The position numbers and the translations under genes were made by a program. The notes beneath the pieces were generated by a model, which made no database searches, was not told the DNA's origin, and saw only the letters and a program-made list of their open reading frames with translations. Shown here one piece after another: positions 43,381-55,589 of a stretch of 64,000 nt of DNA (position 1 is the stretch's first letter; the number at the start of each line of letters is the position of its first letter). This DNA comes from Molanna angustata (lineage: Eukaryota > Arthropoda > Insecta > Trichoptera > Molannidae), in NCBI GenBank assembly GCA_963576475.1, contig OY754987.1:3818036-3882035 (forward strand), in the 5' to 3' direction.

Positions 43381-43884
43381 TTGTAAAGAAATAAATTTAC
43401 TTACCTATAATTTCGTCAAAACTCGAGAAAGTATCAAATAAACTCTTTAAATAAAAAAATTCTGTTTTATTTTTCGTTTTGCAGAGTCAACAGTGTGACA
43501 TCTATCGTAAAAAGAACAAAGCTCTAAGAGAAATTAATGACAATGAATTGGCTTCGACCGTTGTTTAAAATTTCATAAATCCCCCTTAAGTGATATTGTT
43601 CGTCTCGTTCCGACTCATTAAATCTAGGGGCGATTAGAGTAGGACAAATTTTTTATTATTCTGGTAATCTGTCACATTTTCTTTGTTTTGTTTCCATCGT
43701 GCCGCCGAGCAGCGCTTTAATTAATTCGGATCTTGATGCTATTTACGCGTTTCTGACTCTACAAGCGACATCTTCGTATTAATTACGGTTACGCGATTCG
43801 CAAAGTCCTCAATTTAATCATTTGCATTTTTTTGTGAAAATTATCTGAATATTTTAGACAAATATCTATGTTATTTTTGTTGAC
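43381..43884. other. Non-coding stretch
   Basis: No gene supported. Confidence 0.45.
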
Positions 43885-44025
43885 AAACATTTTTTCAACA
43901 TCTCAATAGAGACGAAGTTGGGATATTGAAGAAGAACCAGAAAAAATGTTTGTCAGTAAAAATTATCATTTGACTCCCGAAAGGAAAAAATCCAATGTTT
44001 GCGTATATGCAATTAAAAAAGAATA
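43885..44025 (-). mobile_element. Family F1, reverse copy with family end
   Basis: ATCTCAATAGAGACGAAGTT, then TTTGACTCCCGAAAGG and CCAATGTTTGCGTATATGCA give the reverse-oriented core end and terminal sequence. Part of the core is deleted. Confidence 0.7.
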
Positions 44026-44274
44026 TACGAAATATTTATGTTTTTGAAAAATATTATTAAAATTAAAGAATTTAAATTATAAAAATATATGTAGGTACCT
44101 ACTTTATTATTTACTCAATCCTATGAAATAGCTTTCGGCATAAGAAAAATAAAAAATATTAAAAAAAAGGTTTTAATTTTCAATAACTTGTAAATATTAT
44201 TTATTATTTTTTATGATAATTACAAAATTGGTGAAAAATTGTTTGAAATTATAAATATTTTACCCTTTATTTCC

Positions 44275-44860
44275 ATATGCTGTGAGTTACCGATATAGAA
44301 TAGTGCTTCCATTATTTTTTTTTATTTTAATCGTTTTCTGGTGTCCCCTAAGAACTGAGTTATCGACAATTCAACAGGAAACAATCAACATCTTTGATTA
44401 TGGAATCTTTCAACATCTTTCTTGATGAAATTCTATTTCAGTTCTTGATGCAAATCTATTTGAAATTTATAAATATTATAAAATTATATTTTTTTTCCAC
44501 TTTTTGTTTTGAGACTATCTATCTTCAATCGGTTTTGTGCTAAGCACATTTTCAAGTATGTCGTCACTTGAATCACATCCATTTGATAGTGAGCTTAACA
44601 TGAAATCGGTTTAAGGTGGTCTAAAAATGAAATAAATAGTTGTTTATAATTTAAAAAAATGTTTTTTATTTAAAAAAAATAATACTTATACATAATTCAG
44701 CCACGAGGTTCACCGACCAATATGAATATTGTCTTTTTAGGTGATACGAGTCTGGTGTGTGGTGATACACACATGGGTCCTAATTCTTTTCATGAGGTAA
44801 TGCATACCCGCACACCTATCGCTAATAACCCCACATTGAGTGATATACTGTGATTGTTTA
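44275..44860 (-). mobile_element. Interspersed family F2, reverse copy split by insertion
   Basis: The 3' portion (AGAATAGTGCTTCCATTA, GTGTCCCCTAAGAACTGAG) is at 44,275-44,380 and the 5' portion (GGTGATACGAGTCTGGTGT, CATACCCGCACACCTATCGC) is at 44,698-44,860. About 310 bp of unrelated AT-rich DNA separates them. Confidence 0.65.
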
Positions 44861-44944
44861 AAATTAAAAAATCAATGTGACAAAGTACCTACTGAACACA
44901 ACGTCTTTTTAAAATGTTTAAATGAATTTTATTTCCACGATAAT

Positions 44945-45136
44945 TGTCGATTCGTTCATGAGAATTCAATTCTCTGAATGAATCGACATTATTAAGCCAA
45001 GATGCGTGTACGAAGGAAAATTTTGTATGGCGTAGTGAACTTTTTGCATGCTAATAACACCAATTAGAGGCCTCGCAGCATATATGGTCCGGGACATGGA
45101 TTTACTCAGAATTTGGAGTAGAACATTTTATGTGAG

Positions 45137-45189
<53 letters not shown>

Positions 45190-45975
45190 TGGTGTGTGTG
45201 TGTGTCCCTTATAACTTTTGATCCGCTCAATTTACAGAGCTCAAATTTTCAGAATATATAAACAGTTATAGGCCTACAAAACTTTTATACTCAGAATTGT
45301 GAATTTTTGTTTGAGTCAGGGGTTTCCACCTTTTAAATATTTGGTTTATTTTTCCATATATCTCAGAAACCATAAAAGCTAGAAAGCTGAAAATTGGTAT
45401 TAACATAGACGAATACAAAATCTCAAATTGGTTTTATTAAAAAATTCCAGTATTTCGCAAACATTTTTTATTAAGAAACATATTTTTTTTATGATAAATT
45501 TATGAGTTAAACTGCCTATATTTCCAAATTTTTTAAAAATATCAAAAAAAGCCGGAACACCCCAACTAGGTAATTTAATCAATTATTTAATTAATTTAGG
45601 TAATTTAATTTTCTATAAAAATTATTAGCATTGTATTAGCACATCTCAATGTTTTTTTAAATTTTTATAAAAATTGAATTTAGTGACGACATTGCTTCAT
45701 GCAATTTGTATGGTAGTAGCCTACACACAATATCTAAGGAGACAATAGTTTGATACTAATCTCCAAACAAACATACATACCATCATGCTGTTTTCATATT
45801 CTGGGTAGGAAAAAAGGACTGACCTCCATACTATCCTATCTTAACATACATACCTAGGTACATGTGTTATATAGAAAACCAAATATCTTAAAATATTAAA
45901 TAATTTGTATTTATGGGTTTATAGTTTGGTACTTATTCTTCAACTATACGTACTATCGCTATCGACAGTTGGATA
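44945..45975 (-). mobile_element. ~1.1-kb TIR family T1, copy B, with (GT)n
   Basis: In reverse orientation it runs from the hairpin end (GATTCGTTCATGAGAATTC, with arms complementary over 17 bp) to ATCGACAGTTGG near 45,962-45,973. It carries the fossil RTE tail at 45,780-45,850 and a (GT)n tract at 45,143-45,205. The 60-codon ORF inside is fortuitous. Confidence 0.75.
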
Positions 45976-46495
45976 TCATGTGTTACATGCAACTAGCATA
46001 ACATGCTTTGGATTGCGTTCAGAATGACGGCCGAGTGCACTACGCGACGCTCTAAGTCGTTCAGAATGACCGGAAACAGACGCCCTAAAGACACAGTCGG
46101 GTACAGATTAAAGGTCGGGTGTACGTTTCAAACGCTCTGACAGGTATAGTAGAGTTCAATAATTAGAAAATACACATAAATTAAATAAGAGAAAAAATTA
46201 ACAAAAAAGGTGTAAAGGCAGCGGCATCAATACAAAGGAAACAGGATAGGAGCAAATTGAAAAGGAAGTCACGTCGCCAACTTGACTAACGATTGCTCCA
46301 TGTTTTGTGGAGGGTTCGTACTTCTAACAACTTTAATTATTTATGAAAGTTTTGTAGTATTGCTACCAAACAAATCCAAATTATTGATTACATTTTAATA
46401 TGTGATACACATTCTATTTAAAGGAGCATTCACCAACAAGTTTTTATTAATTTATTTAAGCATAAGCCATTTACTTGTTACAATACTATCAATAC
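45976..46495. other. Non-coding stretch
   Basis: CGTTCAGAATGACGG and CGTTCAGAATGACCGG occur 50 bp apart at 46,014 and 46,063. No gene is recognised. Confidence 0.45.
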
Positions 46496-46499
46496 TTCT

Positions 46500-46640
46500 T
46501 TAGAAACAAATATAAAAATATAGAAACAGATAAAAATATAGAAACAGATAAAAATATAGAAACAGATAAAAATATAGAAACAGATAAAAATATTGTAACA
46601 GATAAAAATATAGAAACAGATAAGAATAGGCACATAAAAA
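46500..46640. repeat. 18-bp minisatellite (ATAAAAATATAGAAACAG)n
   Basis: About seven 18-bp units, the last ones diverged (ATTGTAACAG). The minus-strand reading gives an FYIFICFYIFIC repeat peptide, which is a by-product. Confidence 0.92.
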
Positions 46641-46765
46641 TATAGATTCAAATAAAACTGTAGTAACAGATACAATATAGATATAGATTCAGACAAAATA
46701 ATAAAAAAAATGAATATCGCCGTTTAATGATTCAGGAACATAGCAAGGGCACTGATATAATGGTA

Positions 46766-47000
46766 TTATGTTGCTCTACGAAACAAAGCTGTTTTTAGTA
46801 CTTTAGAGGAAGTGCTCTTACTTTTTGCACAACGGACATCTGGAGGCAATTTATTCCACTTTACAGGACCACTCACACCAAAGCATCGATCATAGTAAGC
46901 CGCTTTGTCGGCTCTGACCAACTCCTTTAGGGAGATGGTAATCTGTGATCCAGAAGACCTGAGTGTGAGATGCCTCCCAGATAGCTCTTTTCTCTGACAT
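46766..47000 (-). pseudogene. LINE (Jockey/CR1-like) C-terminus, reverse
   Basis: On the minus strand the peptide reads SSGSQITISLKELVRADKAA, then GVSGPVKWNKLPPDVRCAKS and ends FRRAT with a stop at 46,766-46,768. The block VKWNKLPPDVR is the usual C-terminal motif of Jockey/CR1-type reverse transcriptases. The frame upstream of about 46,985 is shifted. No RT motif remains. Confidence 0.75.
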
Positions 47001-47059
47001 AGCTCTTTGATGTATTGTGGTGCCAGTTATAATGTTTTTAATCTTAGTTACTGATGTAA

Positions 47060-47232
47060 TAAGTAAAATAAATATATTAAGGCAGAGATTGATGGACAAT
47101 GTTACCCGAGATCTGAACGTGCCGAATGCTTGTGATGATTGGGAGTCCACTGCAGCTGACAGGAAGGCTTGGAAAGCTATTGTTCAGGAGGCTAAAGCTC
47201 TACCGGCGTTGTATAGTCATCGGAAGTAAGTA
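47060..47232 (+). pseudogene. RTE-like LINE C-terminus
   Basis: The plus strand reads LRQRLMDNVTRDLNVPNACD then DWESTAADRKAWKAIVQEAK, ending ALYSHRK and a stop at 47,227-47,229. The DR-x-W-x(2)-(I/L)-x(2)-EA-K-A pattern is the typical end of RTE-type proteins. The tail is AAGTAAGTAAGTAG. It faces the preceding LINE fragment in opposite orientation. Confidence 0.7.
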
Positions 47233-48055
47233 AGTAGTAATTAAGTTGTTACTGATGTATTAACTATCTTGTAGAAATTGCGTCTGGCAATAAGCCCGCC
47301 ACAAAATGCGAAAAAAGTTTTTTTTTTGCATAATAAAAGAATTTTATTATTATTTTTATAGTTTATTATTGGGGTGGTACCGTTTGAACTAAACGAGAGA
47401 ATTGATGACGGGAATCACGAGAAACCCTGAACCTAATCAAATATCGAAGGATTTTATATTTTTCTGTTATGGTAAAGTAAAGTATAAAGAAGTATAGAGC
47501 GTGATTTTTTTTACATATTTACTACATTTGACTATTGAAAATCACGGGTAATTTATATATACTAACTGGTTTACTACATCTTCTCCATACATCGTCAATT
47601 TATGCAAAATGCGTAGGACAGTTGGTAGAACTGATAAAATCATGCATAATTTTGCGTTTCTCGGTAACTCTGGTTGCCTGGATAAAATTTTACATACGAG
47701 AGATAGGTAGATTAAGAATGAGATATTGAAGTTGAAGACGTCTTGAGTTGATTTGAGATTATGCATCAACCCAGCCATCAAAATATTTGTTTTATTGTAC
47801 GTGCGTGCCATTTAATATTAACAAATTTTTTTTAAAATGTAAAGGATGCCGACATAAATCGCGAAAGTCACATGCATTGTTATATATCCAACGTTGTATT
47901 TTGAAGCAAATTGTTTATTTTTAGTTAACTACATGAATATGTTTATGAGCTATACTCACATGTACAGTTATCGGAAAACAACCAGTTACGTTAGTTCGTA
48001 GAGCGCAAATTTGTGTCTTTTTGCTTGTATTGTATAGGTATTAGCAAACGAAAAG
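47233..48055. other. Non-coding stretch
   Basis: No gene supported. Overlapping ORFs on both strands at 47,535-47,811 lack domains. Confidence 0.45.
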
Positions 48056-48380
48056 GTTCAAGAAGTTTGACAGAATCCATAATCATATGCAGGGATTAAA
48101 AAGGATATTTTTCGGTATGTGGAGAATCAGGAACAACCACGACCTAGATATAGAGCCTATTCAAGGAACCAAATATCGTCCAAACGATGACCAGACACCG
48201 AAAAGAATCCTCACAACACGTCCGGAAGGAAGAAGAGGTATTTGAAGGCCTAAACTACGATGGATGGATGGAGTGGAGTGAGACCTTCGGATAGAAGGTG
48301 TGCGGAAATAGTGCAATGGAGTCGATTCCTTGAGGAGACCAAGGCCCGTCTTGGGCTGTGGAGCCACTGTATATCATTAA
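48056..48380 (+). pseudogene. RTE-like LINE C-terminus, decayed
   Basis: The plus strand contains RPEGRRGI then RPKLRWMDGVE (48,220-48,280) and, in another frame, QWSRFLEETKARLGLWSH (48,310-48,370). These are the GRP-x(2)-RW and WRxFLEEAKA segments of RTE C-termini with two frame changes. It is similar in position to 47,060-47,232 but another subfamily. Confidence 0.65.
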
Positions 48381-48476
48381 TGTATATCTACAAAGAAAGA
48401 ATAGCCTGTGAACTATGTGCTTACAGCGAATCCTTTAGCATTTTCCACACCTTAACAGAAGGTCCTTAGATAACCT

Positions 48477-48660
48477 CGAGAAGTTTTTCTATTATGAACG
48501 TTTTTGGATATCCTGTAAGAGCCGGATAATCGAAAATACAACAAGCAAATAATATATTACGTAGTTCATCAATGAGGTTCACCCAGCCATTCTGAAATAA
48601 ATGCCTTTTTGGGTGAAACGAGATAGGTTCGGGTCGTAGTACACGCATGTGTCGCGCTTG
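48477..48660 (-). mobile_element. Interspersed family F2, reverse copy
   Basis: GCCGGATAATCGAAAATACA, CAATGAGGTTCACCCAGCCA, TTTTTGGGTGAAACGAG and GTACACGCATGTGTCGCG are the reverse complement of the F2 reference. It directly abuts a LINE C-terminus. Confidence 0.75.
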
Positions 48661-48859
48661 CTTAAAAAAGATTATTCACACCCAAACATATATCGGCTTC
48701 TCGACGGAGGATGATACCTTCTGTGATTGTGGGGCAGTGCAGGATGACGACCATCTGCTGTCCTGCCCAGAATTGAACGAGGGTTGCCACATGGACGACC
48801 TGATTAAACTTACCGACAGGGCGATTTCCGCCGCCACACATTGGAGTGGCAAAATCTGA
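48655..48859 (+). pseudogene. LINE C-terminal fragment with CCHC-like motif
   Basis: The plus strand reads TFCDCGAVQDDDHLLSCPEL then NEGCHMDDLIKLTDRAISAA and ends THWSGKI with a stop at 48,857-48,859. The Cys-x-Cys...His-x(3)-Cys pattern and the ISAATHW end match the minus-strand fragment at 56,381-56,626 (FMAANHW). The 5' side is cut by family F2. Confidence 0.7.
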
Positions 48860-49221
48860 GTTCCGGACTCGATAAGTAAGTATCGCTGATTACCCCACAT
48901 TTCGGAATATGCAAATATCCGAATGTCGATATCCGTAAACTCAAAATTTCGCGTCATCCGATATCCAAGATAGTTTGAAATAAAATAGGAATTGCCATCC
49001 TTTGCATGGGGTATCACGTAGTCTAAAGATTTATCCTCTCCAATCTCCTATACAGGGTGGTCTGCCGTTGAATACATATATTTTAGGAGCTGATTCCTTG
49101 ACTCGTTGTGATTTAAATATACGGCGGGGAGAGACTTCCTTCAACAACCACTGAACTACAGGACGATTAAAGAAGATGCATCAAAGAAGTAGGTAATGGT
49201 AAATATGTTACAGGCAATTGA

Positions 49222-50262
<1,041 letters not shown>

Positions 50263-50764
50263 GTTAAAATTTTCAATAATTTGGATTTACATGCAACTAG
50301 TGTTACATGAAACTATTTATGTGTTACATGTAACTAGTCTTTACCAAAATACAACCAAACATCACTAAAGAAAACTTGGTCACATTTTAAATAATTTTTA
50401 ACAAAAATTAATATACAAAGCGTTATTTTTAATTTCGTCTTATATATTTCGATATATTTTTATGACAAAATCTTATTTATTATGTATGTATTTGTTTAAA
50501 ATTATTTACTTTATTTAAATAATAACAAAAATTATTATAATGAATATTATTATTACCCCCCGAAAAATTGAATTTTTGTTTTACCAGGGGGAGAAATAAT
50601 TTTTGATTTGATTTATTATTAATGTTAACAAAAATATTACATTGTATTAACTAGTACTGCCTCACTAGTACTACATCCCGTGATGAAGGATTATATCGGA
50701 ATACAATCCTCGTTACTGTTGTCATATTTTTTATGCTCATACATATATTATATTTTCTAATTTA
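50263..50764. other. AT-rich non-coding stretch
   Basis: Positions 50,690-50,740 (GTGATGAAGGATTATATCGG) weakly resemble a decayed Penelope-like terminal motif. No gene is seen. Confidence 0.4.
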
Positions 50765-51295
50765 TAATAACCCGACAGACGTTGTCCTGCCTGTTTACCT
50801 CCAAATATATAAAATTTTATTTACCTCCAAATATATAAAACGGTTGATCGTATATGTTTCCTTTTTTTTTACTTAACATTCTTATCTAGATTCGCTAATT
50901 ATAATTCCGCATTTTTTTTCTTCCATCCCTACAGTCCCTTCCGCCCTATTTATTAATTCATTTTATAATTTTATTTTATTTTTCAAACAAATATAGGTAC
51001 TTGAACCTTTAGCATTATACCAGTTTTATATAATGTACCATTTTATACATGGGTATATAAGATTTTTTTCTTATCATCAATTTAGTACCAATTTTTTTTT
51101 CATTTTTTTTGTGAGATATGTATTAAATAAATAAATAAATTATAATGCATAGACCTTCTCCGGAATGAGCTGAACAAATTCCAAAAGTTTCATCGCAATC
51201 GGATGGTTGGTTTGGGAGTCCATCGGCCACATACAAACAAACAAACAAATATACGTACATCCATTTATATATATATAGATGTATAATATTATTTT
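50765..51295 (+). mobile_element. Non-autonomous retroelement with insect-type 3' end
   Basis: It begins near CCCGACAGACGTTGTCCTGC and ends with TTCCAAAAGTTTCATCGCAA, TCGGATGGTTGG, CCACATACAAACAAACAAAC and ATATATATATAGATG. In the intervening AT-rich part a short segment (TTACCTCCAAATATATAAAA) is duplicated at 50,797 and 50,821. The 3' end resembles 7,175-7,296. Treating both ends as one element is an inference. Confidence 0.5.
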
Positions 51296-51682
51296 TTTCA
51301 GAATCAACTGTAAATGCATACTCTGTGGACAGAGTACGCATTTACAGTCTTACGCATTTGCCTTAATTAATAACTATTTGTTTTATAATCACATTAGTTT
51401 ATTATAATGCTGTTATTGTCGTAAATATACCAAAGACTTTTTCAGACCACCCTATAATACCACGTACTGTGGATATTATATAGGTTAGTCCTCTCCAGCA
51501 TTTTCGCTACGTTTCTTGGGGATTAGTGCCAAGTCTGGTATTATTTGATGGATACTGTATCCAATAGCTGGAGATAAGCTTAGTTGGAATAAAAACAACG
51601 AAGATCCGTCTATATACACACTCTGTGAAAGAAACAAGTGTATATATGCATTGTAGAAAACGTTTATTTACTTTATAAATCT
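51296..51682. other. Non-coding stretch
   Basis: At 51,317-51,356 there is a ~20-bp inverted repeat (TAAATGCATACTCTG, CAGAGTACGCATTTA). No gene is seen. Confidence 0.6.
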
Positions 51683-51868
51683 TGGCCTTCGTGGCGTAGT
51701 TAGATATCAATCTGCTGAACCATGGAACCCTGGTTTGATTTCAGGTGGAGACACAGTTTTCAATTGTCTTTTCAGTCTGGATCTGTGAGACGATAAACAC
51801 CATCATTCTGCAGAATGTGGCAACTTGTTATTGGGTGTGTGTCGGTATTATTTGTCATACCTAGTTCA
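51683..51868 (+). mobile_element. SINE S1, full-length copy
   Basis: GGCCTTCGTGGCGTAGTTAG begins the head, followed by the decayed B-box GGTTTGATTTCAGGTGG, and the body GGAGACACAGTTTTCAATTG, TCTGGATCTGTGAGACGA and GTGGCAACTTGTTATTGGGT. Confidence 0.85.
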
Positions 51869-51879
51869 ATGTTTTGAGT

Positions 51880-52320
51880 TGATCAAATTACCACTCTAAA
51901 CTCATCTCGATCTTTCGCCAATCTTATTAGTCACGCCGTATCCGGAATCGCGAACAACTGCCTGAGATTTTTAAGTCATATTCATATACAGCTCACACTC
52001 CGTTTTCCATCATGCCTTCCCTCCACCATAAGTTTTAGAAGGGCATATCTATCACCACGGTATATGTGGCCAATATATGCGATTTTGCGTCTATTGACAG
52101 TGGTCAGCAACTCTTTCTTTCTCCATCATATTTACCTAGAACTTTTTCATTGGAGAATCTATCGACCCATTAGATGCGCATCAACCTCCTGTATAGCCAA
52201 ATGATTCAATTCAATTTACAATTGAGATGTTGAGAATCAAATCTTCCACTCCATATAACAGTACTGGCAACACGTATGTTTTAATGCCCTTGTATACCCT
52301 GGGTATACGGATGTATGCAA
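51880..52320 (-). pseudogene. RTE-like LINE, decayed C-terminal region
   Basis: On the minus strand fragments such as WVDRFSNEKVLGKYDGERKS and, after stops, DAKSHILATYTVV correspond to the WTDRVTNEEVLRR...ERELLTTVKRRKIAYLGH region that follows the RT domain in RTE elements. Several stop codons and frame changes interrupt it. The distal part (51,960-52,020) is too degraded to read. Confidence 0.55.
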
Positions 52321-52488
52321 AAATGCACACTTAATTACCTTCTAATGTATTGATCACGAAAAAATGTTGTATATCACCTGATATGTGATATAGGTACAAC
52401 ATTTTATCTTGCAAAAAAGGTAAAAAATATACGCACTTATCAATCTTTCGATTGTGACGACTTCTAATTTGTAAAATTCCATTATGAT
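52321..52488. other. Non-coding stretch
   Basis: A short inverted repeat around 52,365-52,405 (TGTTGTATATCACC, ATAGGTACAACATTT). No gene is seen. Confidence 0.5.
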
Positions 52489-52641
52489 AATGATGAATAT
52501 GAACACATATATAATTCTACAATTTATTTATTATACTCCCGACGACCGTTTCGGCTTATAAGGCCATAATCAACTGGTCGTCGTCAGGAGTAAAATAAAT
52601 AAATTGTAGAATTATATATTTATGTGTTCATATTCATCATT
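52489..52641. mobile_element. Long palindrome, Penelope-like terminus (putative)
   Basis: Arms 52,489-52,547 and 52,576-52,641 are complementary over ~60 bp with small indels. On the minus strand the centre reads TTGATTATGGCCTTATAAGC then CGAAACGGTCGTCGGGAG, resembling the stem II, GAAA box and start of the 3' stem of hammerhead-type Penelope termini. The expected CUGANGA is TTGATTA, so a functional ribozyme is unlikely here. Confidence 0.5.
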
Positions 52642-53559
52642 ATTGTAAAAAATAGAGTTTTTTAAATAGCATGAATAGTTATTAAAATATTATAATAATA
52701 AAAAAACTTAGCCGGTAGATTTTAATATTCTCTTTCGATTGAAGTAAAAAATATACTTCAAAGGCCTTGTAGTTTTTTTAGTTATTTTCAATAAAAAAAT
52801 AAATAGAATTTTACTAAAACTAATTTTATATGAAAAGTATTAAGCAAATTCAAAATTCAAAAAATCATGTAATAGAATAAAGATGAACATACAAACTGTT
52901 CCTTATTTCAAAGACGTATCTTTTGAGAGCATTGGGCAAATTACTATATAGCCTCTTAACAGGGTTTCTCGGTTAACACAGCTGTTTTTGTATTTTGTAG
53001 ACGGTGAATATTTCATTTTAATCGCTTTAAATGGGCTTTAAAAAAATATAAATTAATATATAAATTTATGAACCACGAACATACTTACATACATACTTAA
53101 TTACAGTAAAAAAATAAACAAAGAATAACCAAAAAAATAAAAACACTTATTATAAAATAAAAAAAAAGCAAAAAGCGTTTGTTGAAGTAAAAAAATCACT
53201 GTCAATTAATTTTCCTATTGTATGTAAAATAAATAAAAATTCTAATGAGGCATTAATTAAATAGAATTTGTAATGTTATAATACCATTGAAAATTCACAC
53301 AGTATTTACGGTCAACTGTAAGATTATTTTCTTAAAGAAATAATTATGTGATTGGTTAAATTAGTATATCACACAAAATATATGTTATGTAAGAATGCCT
53401 AATACCTTGAAGCATGACAAATTATTACATTATAATGTTGGCAGTTATATTACATTTTAGGTCAGAATTTACACATCGGAATATCCCAGAGATCCGTTTT
53501 CAGAGCCGCGTCTAGGCAACGCACATAATCAACGATTGCACTGAGCAATTAAATTAAAA
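52642..53559. other. AT-rich non-coding stretch
   Basis: Nothing recognised in either strand. Confidence 0.5.
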
Positions 53560-53765
53560 TGTTCATTGATCACGACTCAATCTTTTACATAATATTGGAA
53601 AAAAAAGCATCAGACTAACCTGGCAGGTACCTACACAAAATAATGTGTATTGTAAAGGTTTTCAACTGTTTAATGATTTGCCAGAATGTGTGAAGGAATC
53701 ATCTAGTCTTGCCGCTTTTTGTCGCCTAAGTGTTGAATACATAAAGGAAAAGTTATTTTAAGATA
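53560..53765 (+). pseudogene. LINE C-terminal fragment (Jockey/CR1-like)
   Basis: The plus strand encodes QNNVYCKGFQLFNDLPECVK then ESSSLAAFCRLSVEYIKEKL and a final F with a stop at about 53,758-53,760. The FNDLPECVKESSSLAAF block fits the usual C-terminal FNxLPxxVR...F motif of Jockey/CR1 reverse transcriptases. It is about 45 codons long, without other domains. Confidence 0.6.
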
Positions 53766-54374
53766 TTTTGTACTTCCTGTGTTTTTTGTGTAAATTGGAA
53801 TATTTTCTTGATTTTTGCTGTATTTATATAATTCATGTGTAAACTTGTTATTTTTTTCAAATGGTTATTATAATTTTTGGTTATACAAAATGCAAGGAAA
53901 TCCATTTATTTTTCACATCTAAATAAAATATACCTACATATGATTTTCGCCAAACATCTTGAACGAGTTTGTGTATTTTTTCTTCGTTGGTTTACGTGCA
54001 AATCGCTCATCTTCTCGGCTAAAAGTTCAATATATTTGGCGTCAACTCCATCTACATACATATTGAAGTATATATGCAAAACATGTTTTACATATTCTTA
54101 TGTTTTGTTAAACAATTTGATATATTTATAACTACAGGCTTCGTTTGAAAGATCATTGTATGACAAATACTAGGTACCTATACATTCACTATGACTGAAG
54201 ATACTGAAAGTATTGAATGAGTGATATAATCAGTGAGTCAGTCCTTTTGGAGGCTGGAGAAAGTGTTAGTCTGTACACAAACATAAAGATACATATTACA
54301 TAAAGATCTACCTTTTGTTTGAACATATTTTTGCATTACTTATTCAAGAGAGTATTATATTAATTTTTTTATTT
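53766..54374. other. AT-rich non-coding stretch
   Basis: The 84-codon ORF at 53,877-54,131 starts at a non-ATG codon and has no recognisable domain. Nothing else is seen. Confidence 0.45.
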
Positions 54375-54592
54375 ATTTATTACTCCTCGGACAACTAACA
54401 GGTACTATGTCAAATATTAATTTAACACGCACCCAATAGCAAGATGCCACATTCTGGAGACTTACGATATTAATCGTCTCACAGATCCAGACTGAAAATA
54501 CAATTAAAAACTGTGTCTCCACCAGGAATCGAACACGGGACCTATGTATCAGCAGTCAGATACCAACCAACTGAGCCACGAAGGCCGACTTA
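54375..54592 (-). mobile_element. SINE S1, full-length reverse copy
   Basis: TCGGACAACTAACAGGTACT, ACACGCACCCAATAGCAAGA, ACTGTGTCTCCACCAGGAAT, CGAACACGGGACCTATG and CCAACTGAGCCACGAAGGCC are the complement of the whole S1 unit, including the head with intact A-box-like sequence. Confidence 0.88.
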
Positions 54593-55589
54593 TAAATTTT
54601 AGAATAAATCTGTAGTATTATTTTAATAAATGTGTAATATTGTTTTGCACCCTTTTGTTTACTTTTATCAATTTTTATTTTTTTATTTATTAAATTTGTA
54701 TAAGGTATTTCAAATACTTTGAAATACCAGGTACTATGTTAAATATTAATTATACACGTAGGTACCTTCCCAATATTAAATTGCTTAATTCTGAAGAATT
54801 AGGACGCTTAATGTAACAATGTGATCTAATGATATTAAACGAGTTGTTGGAGGTGGATGGATACGGTCTTCCCAAGACAGGGAGCAAAGGAGGCCTCAGG
54901 GGGCCCATAAATGGACAAAGGGCGGCTGACGAAAAAAAAAAAGAAAAATTGTTCGAAAGGGATGTTATTTTGATCGTCTTCTTCTGGGTTTCAAGCACTC
55001 CATCTCTTCACATATCTCTGTTGTCTATCAGCCTCTTCATCCCTTGATAGCAGCTTTAATGCACATCACTCCATATATGTAACTGTCTCTAGAGCGAAAT
55101 CTATGGCTTTGCCTTCCGTCATTCCGACGGTCATCAAAAGCGCCAAATTTCCATCCTTTATTTACATCATGAATGCAAAACCTGTGCACTTCAATTGTTA
55201 AAATTGATTAGTTTAATTTTAGACCCTGATGATTCTGAGTCACCTCGGCAAAAAAGTTCTGCCATTGTAATAGATTTTTTTTACAATAAATTTTATGTTT
55301 ATACCAACGACAGTAACACCTTTCATAGTACAAAAATATAGTTGAAGAATAATACTGTTGTAAAAATAAATGGCGTGACTTCATCGAGAAAGTTCATTTG
55401 AACTATCTTATGTCATGTTTAAAACGTATATTTAGTATAATAATATCCAGACTACCTATGTTTATATCTAACATTATGAGGTCGTTCAACTGTGACAAGT
55501 CTGTATACAGTAAAATGAACACGGTATCTAAATATAAAAATAATTAGTTGAATATATTATAATTATTATAATAAAATAGTGGTACCGGG
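54593..55589. other. Non-coding stretch, unclassified
   Basis: A GC-richer patch at 54,840-54,925 has open frames on both strands but no recognised motif. It may be a decayed transposon coding sequence. Confidence 0.4.

Noticed and set aside
50690..50745. A fourth hammerhead motif (GTGATGAAGGATTATATCGG and following)
   Set aside because: Only the TGATGA part fits; the GAAA box and stem III are not recognisable.
53877..54131. An 84-residue protein gene
   Set aside because: It starts from a non-ATG codon, has no domain and no repeats or neighbours that support it.
54829..55047. A host protein-coding exon
   Set aside because: Open frames exist on both strands of a GC-richer patch, without splice-site context or a recognised domain.
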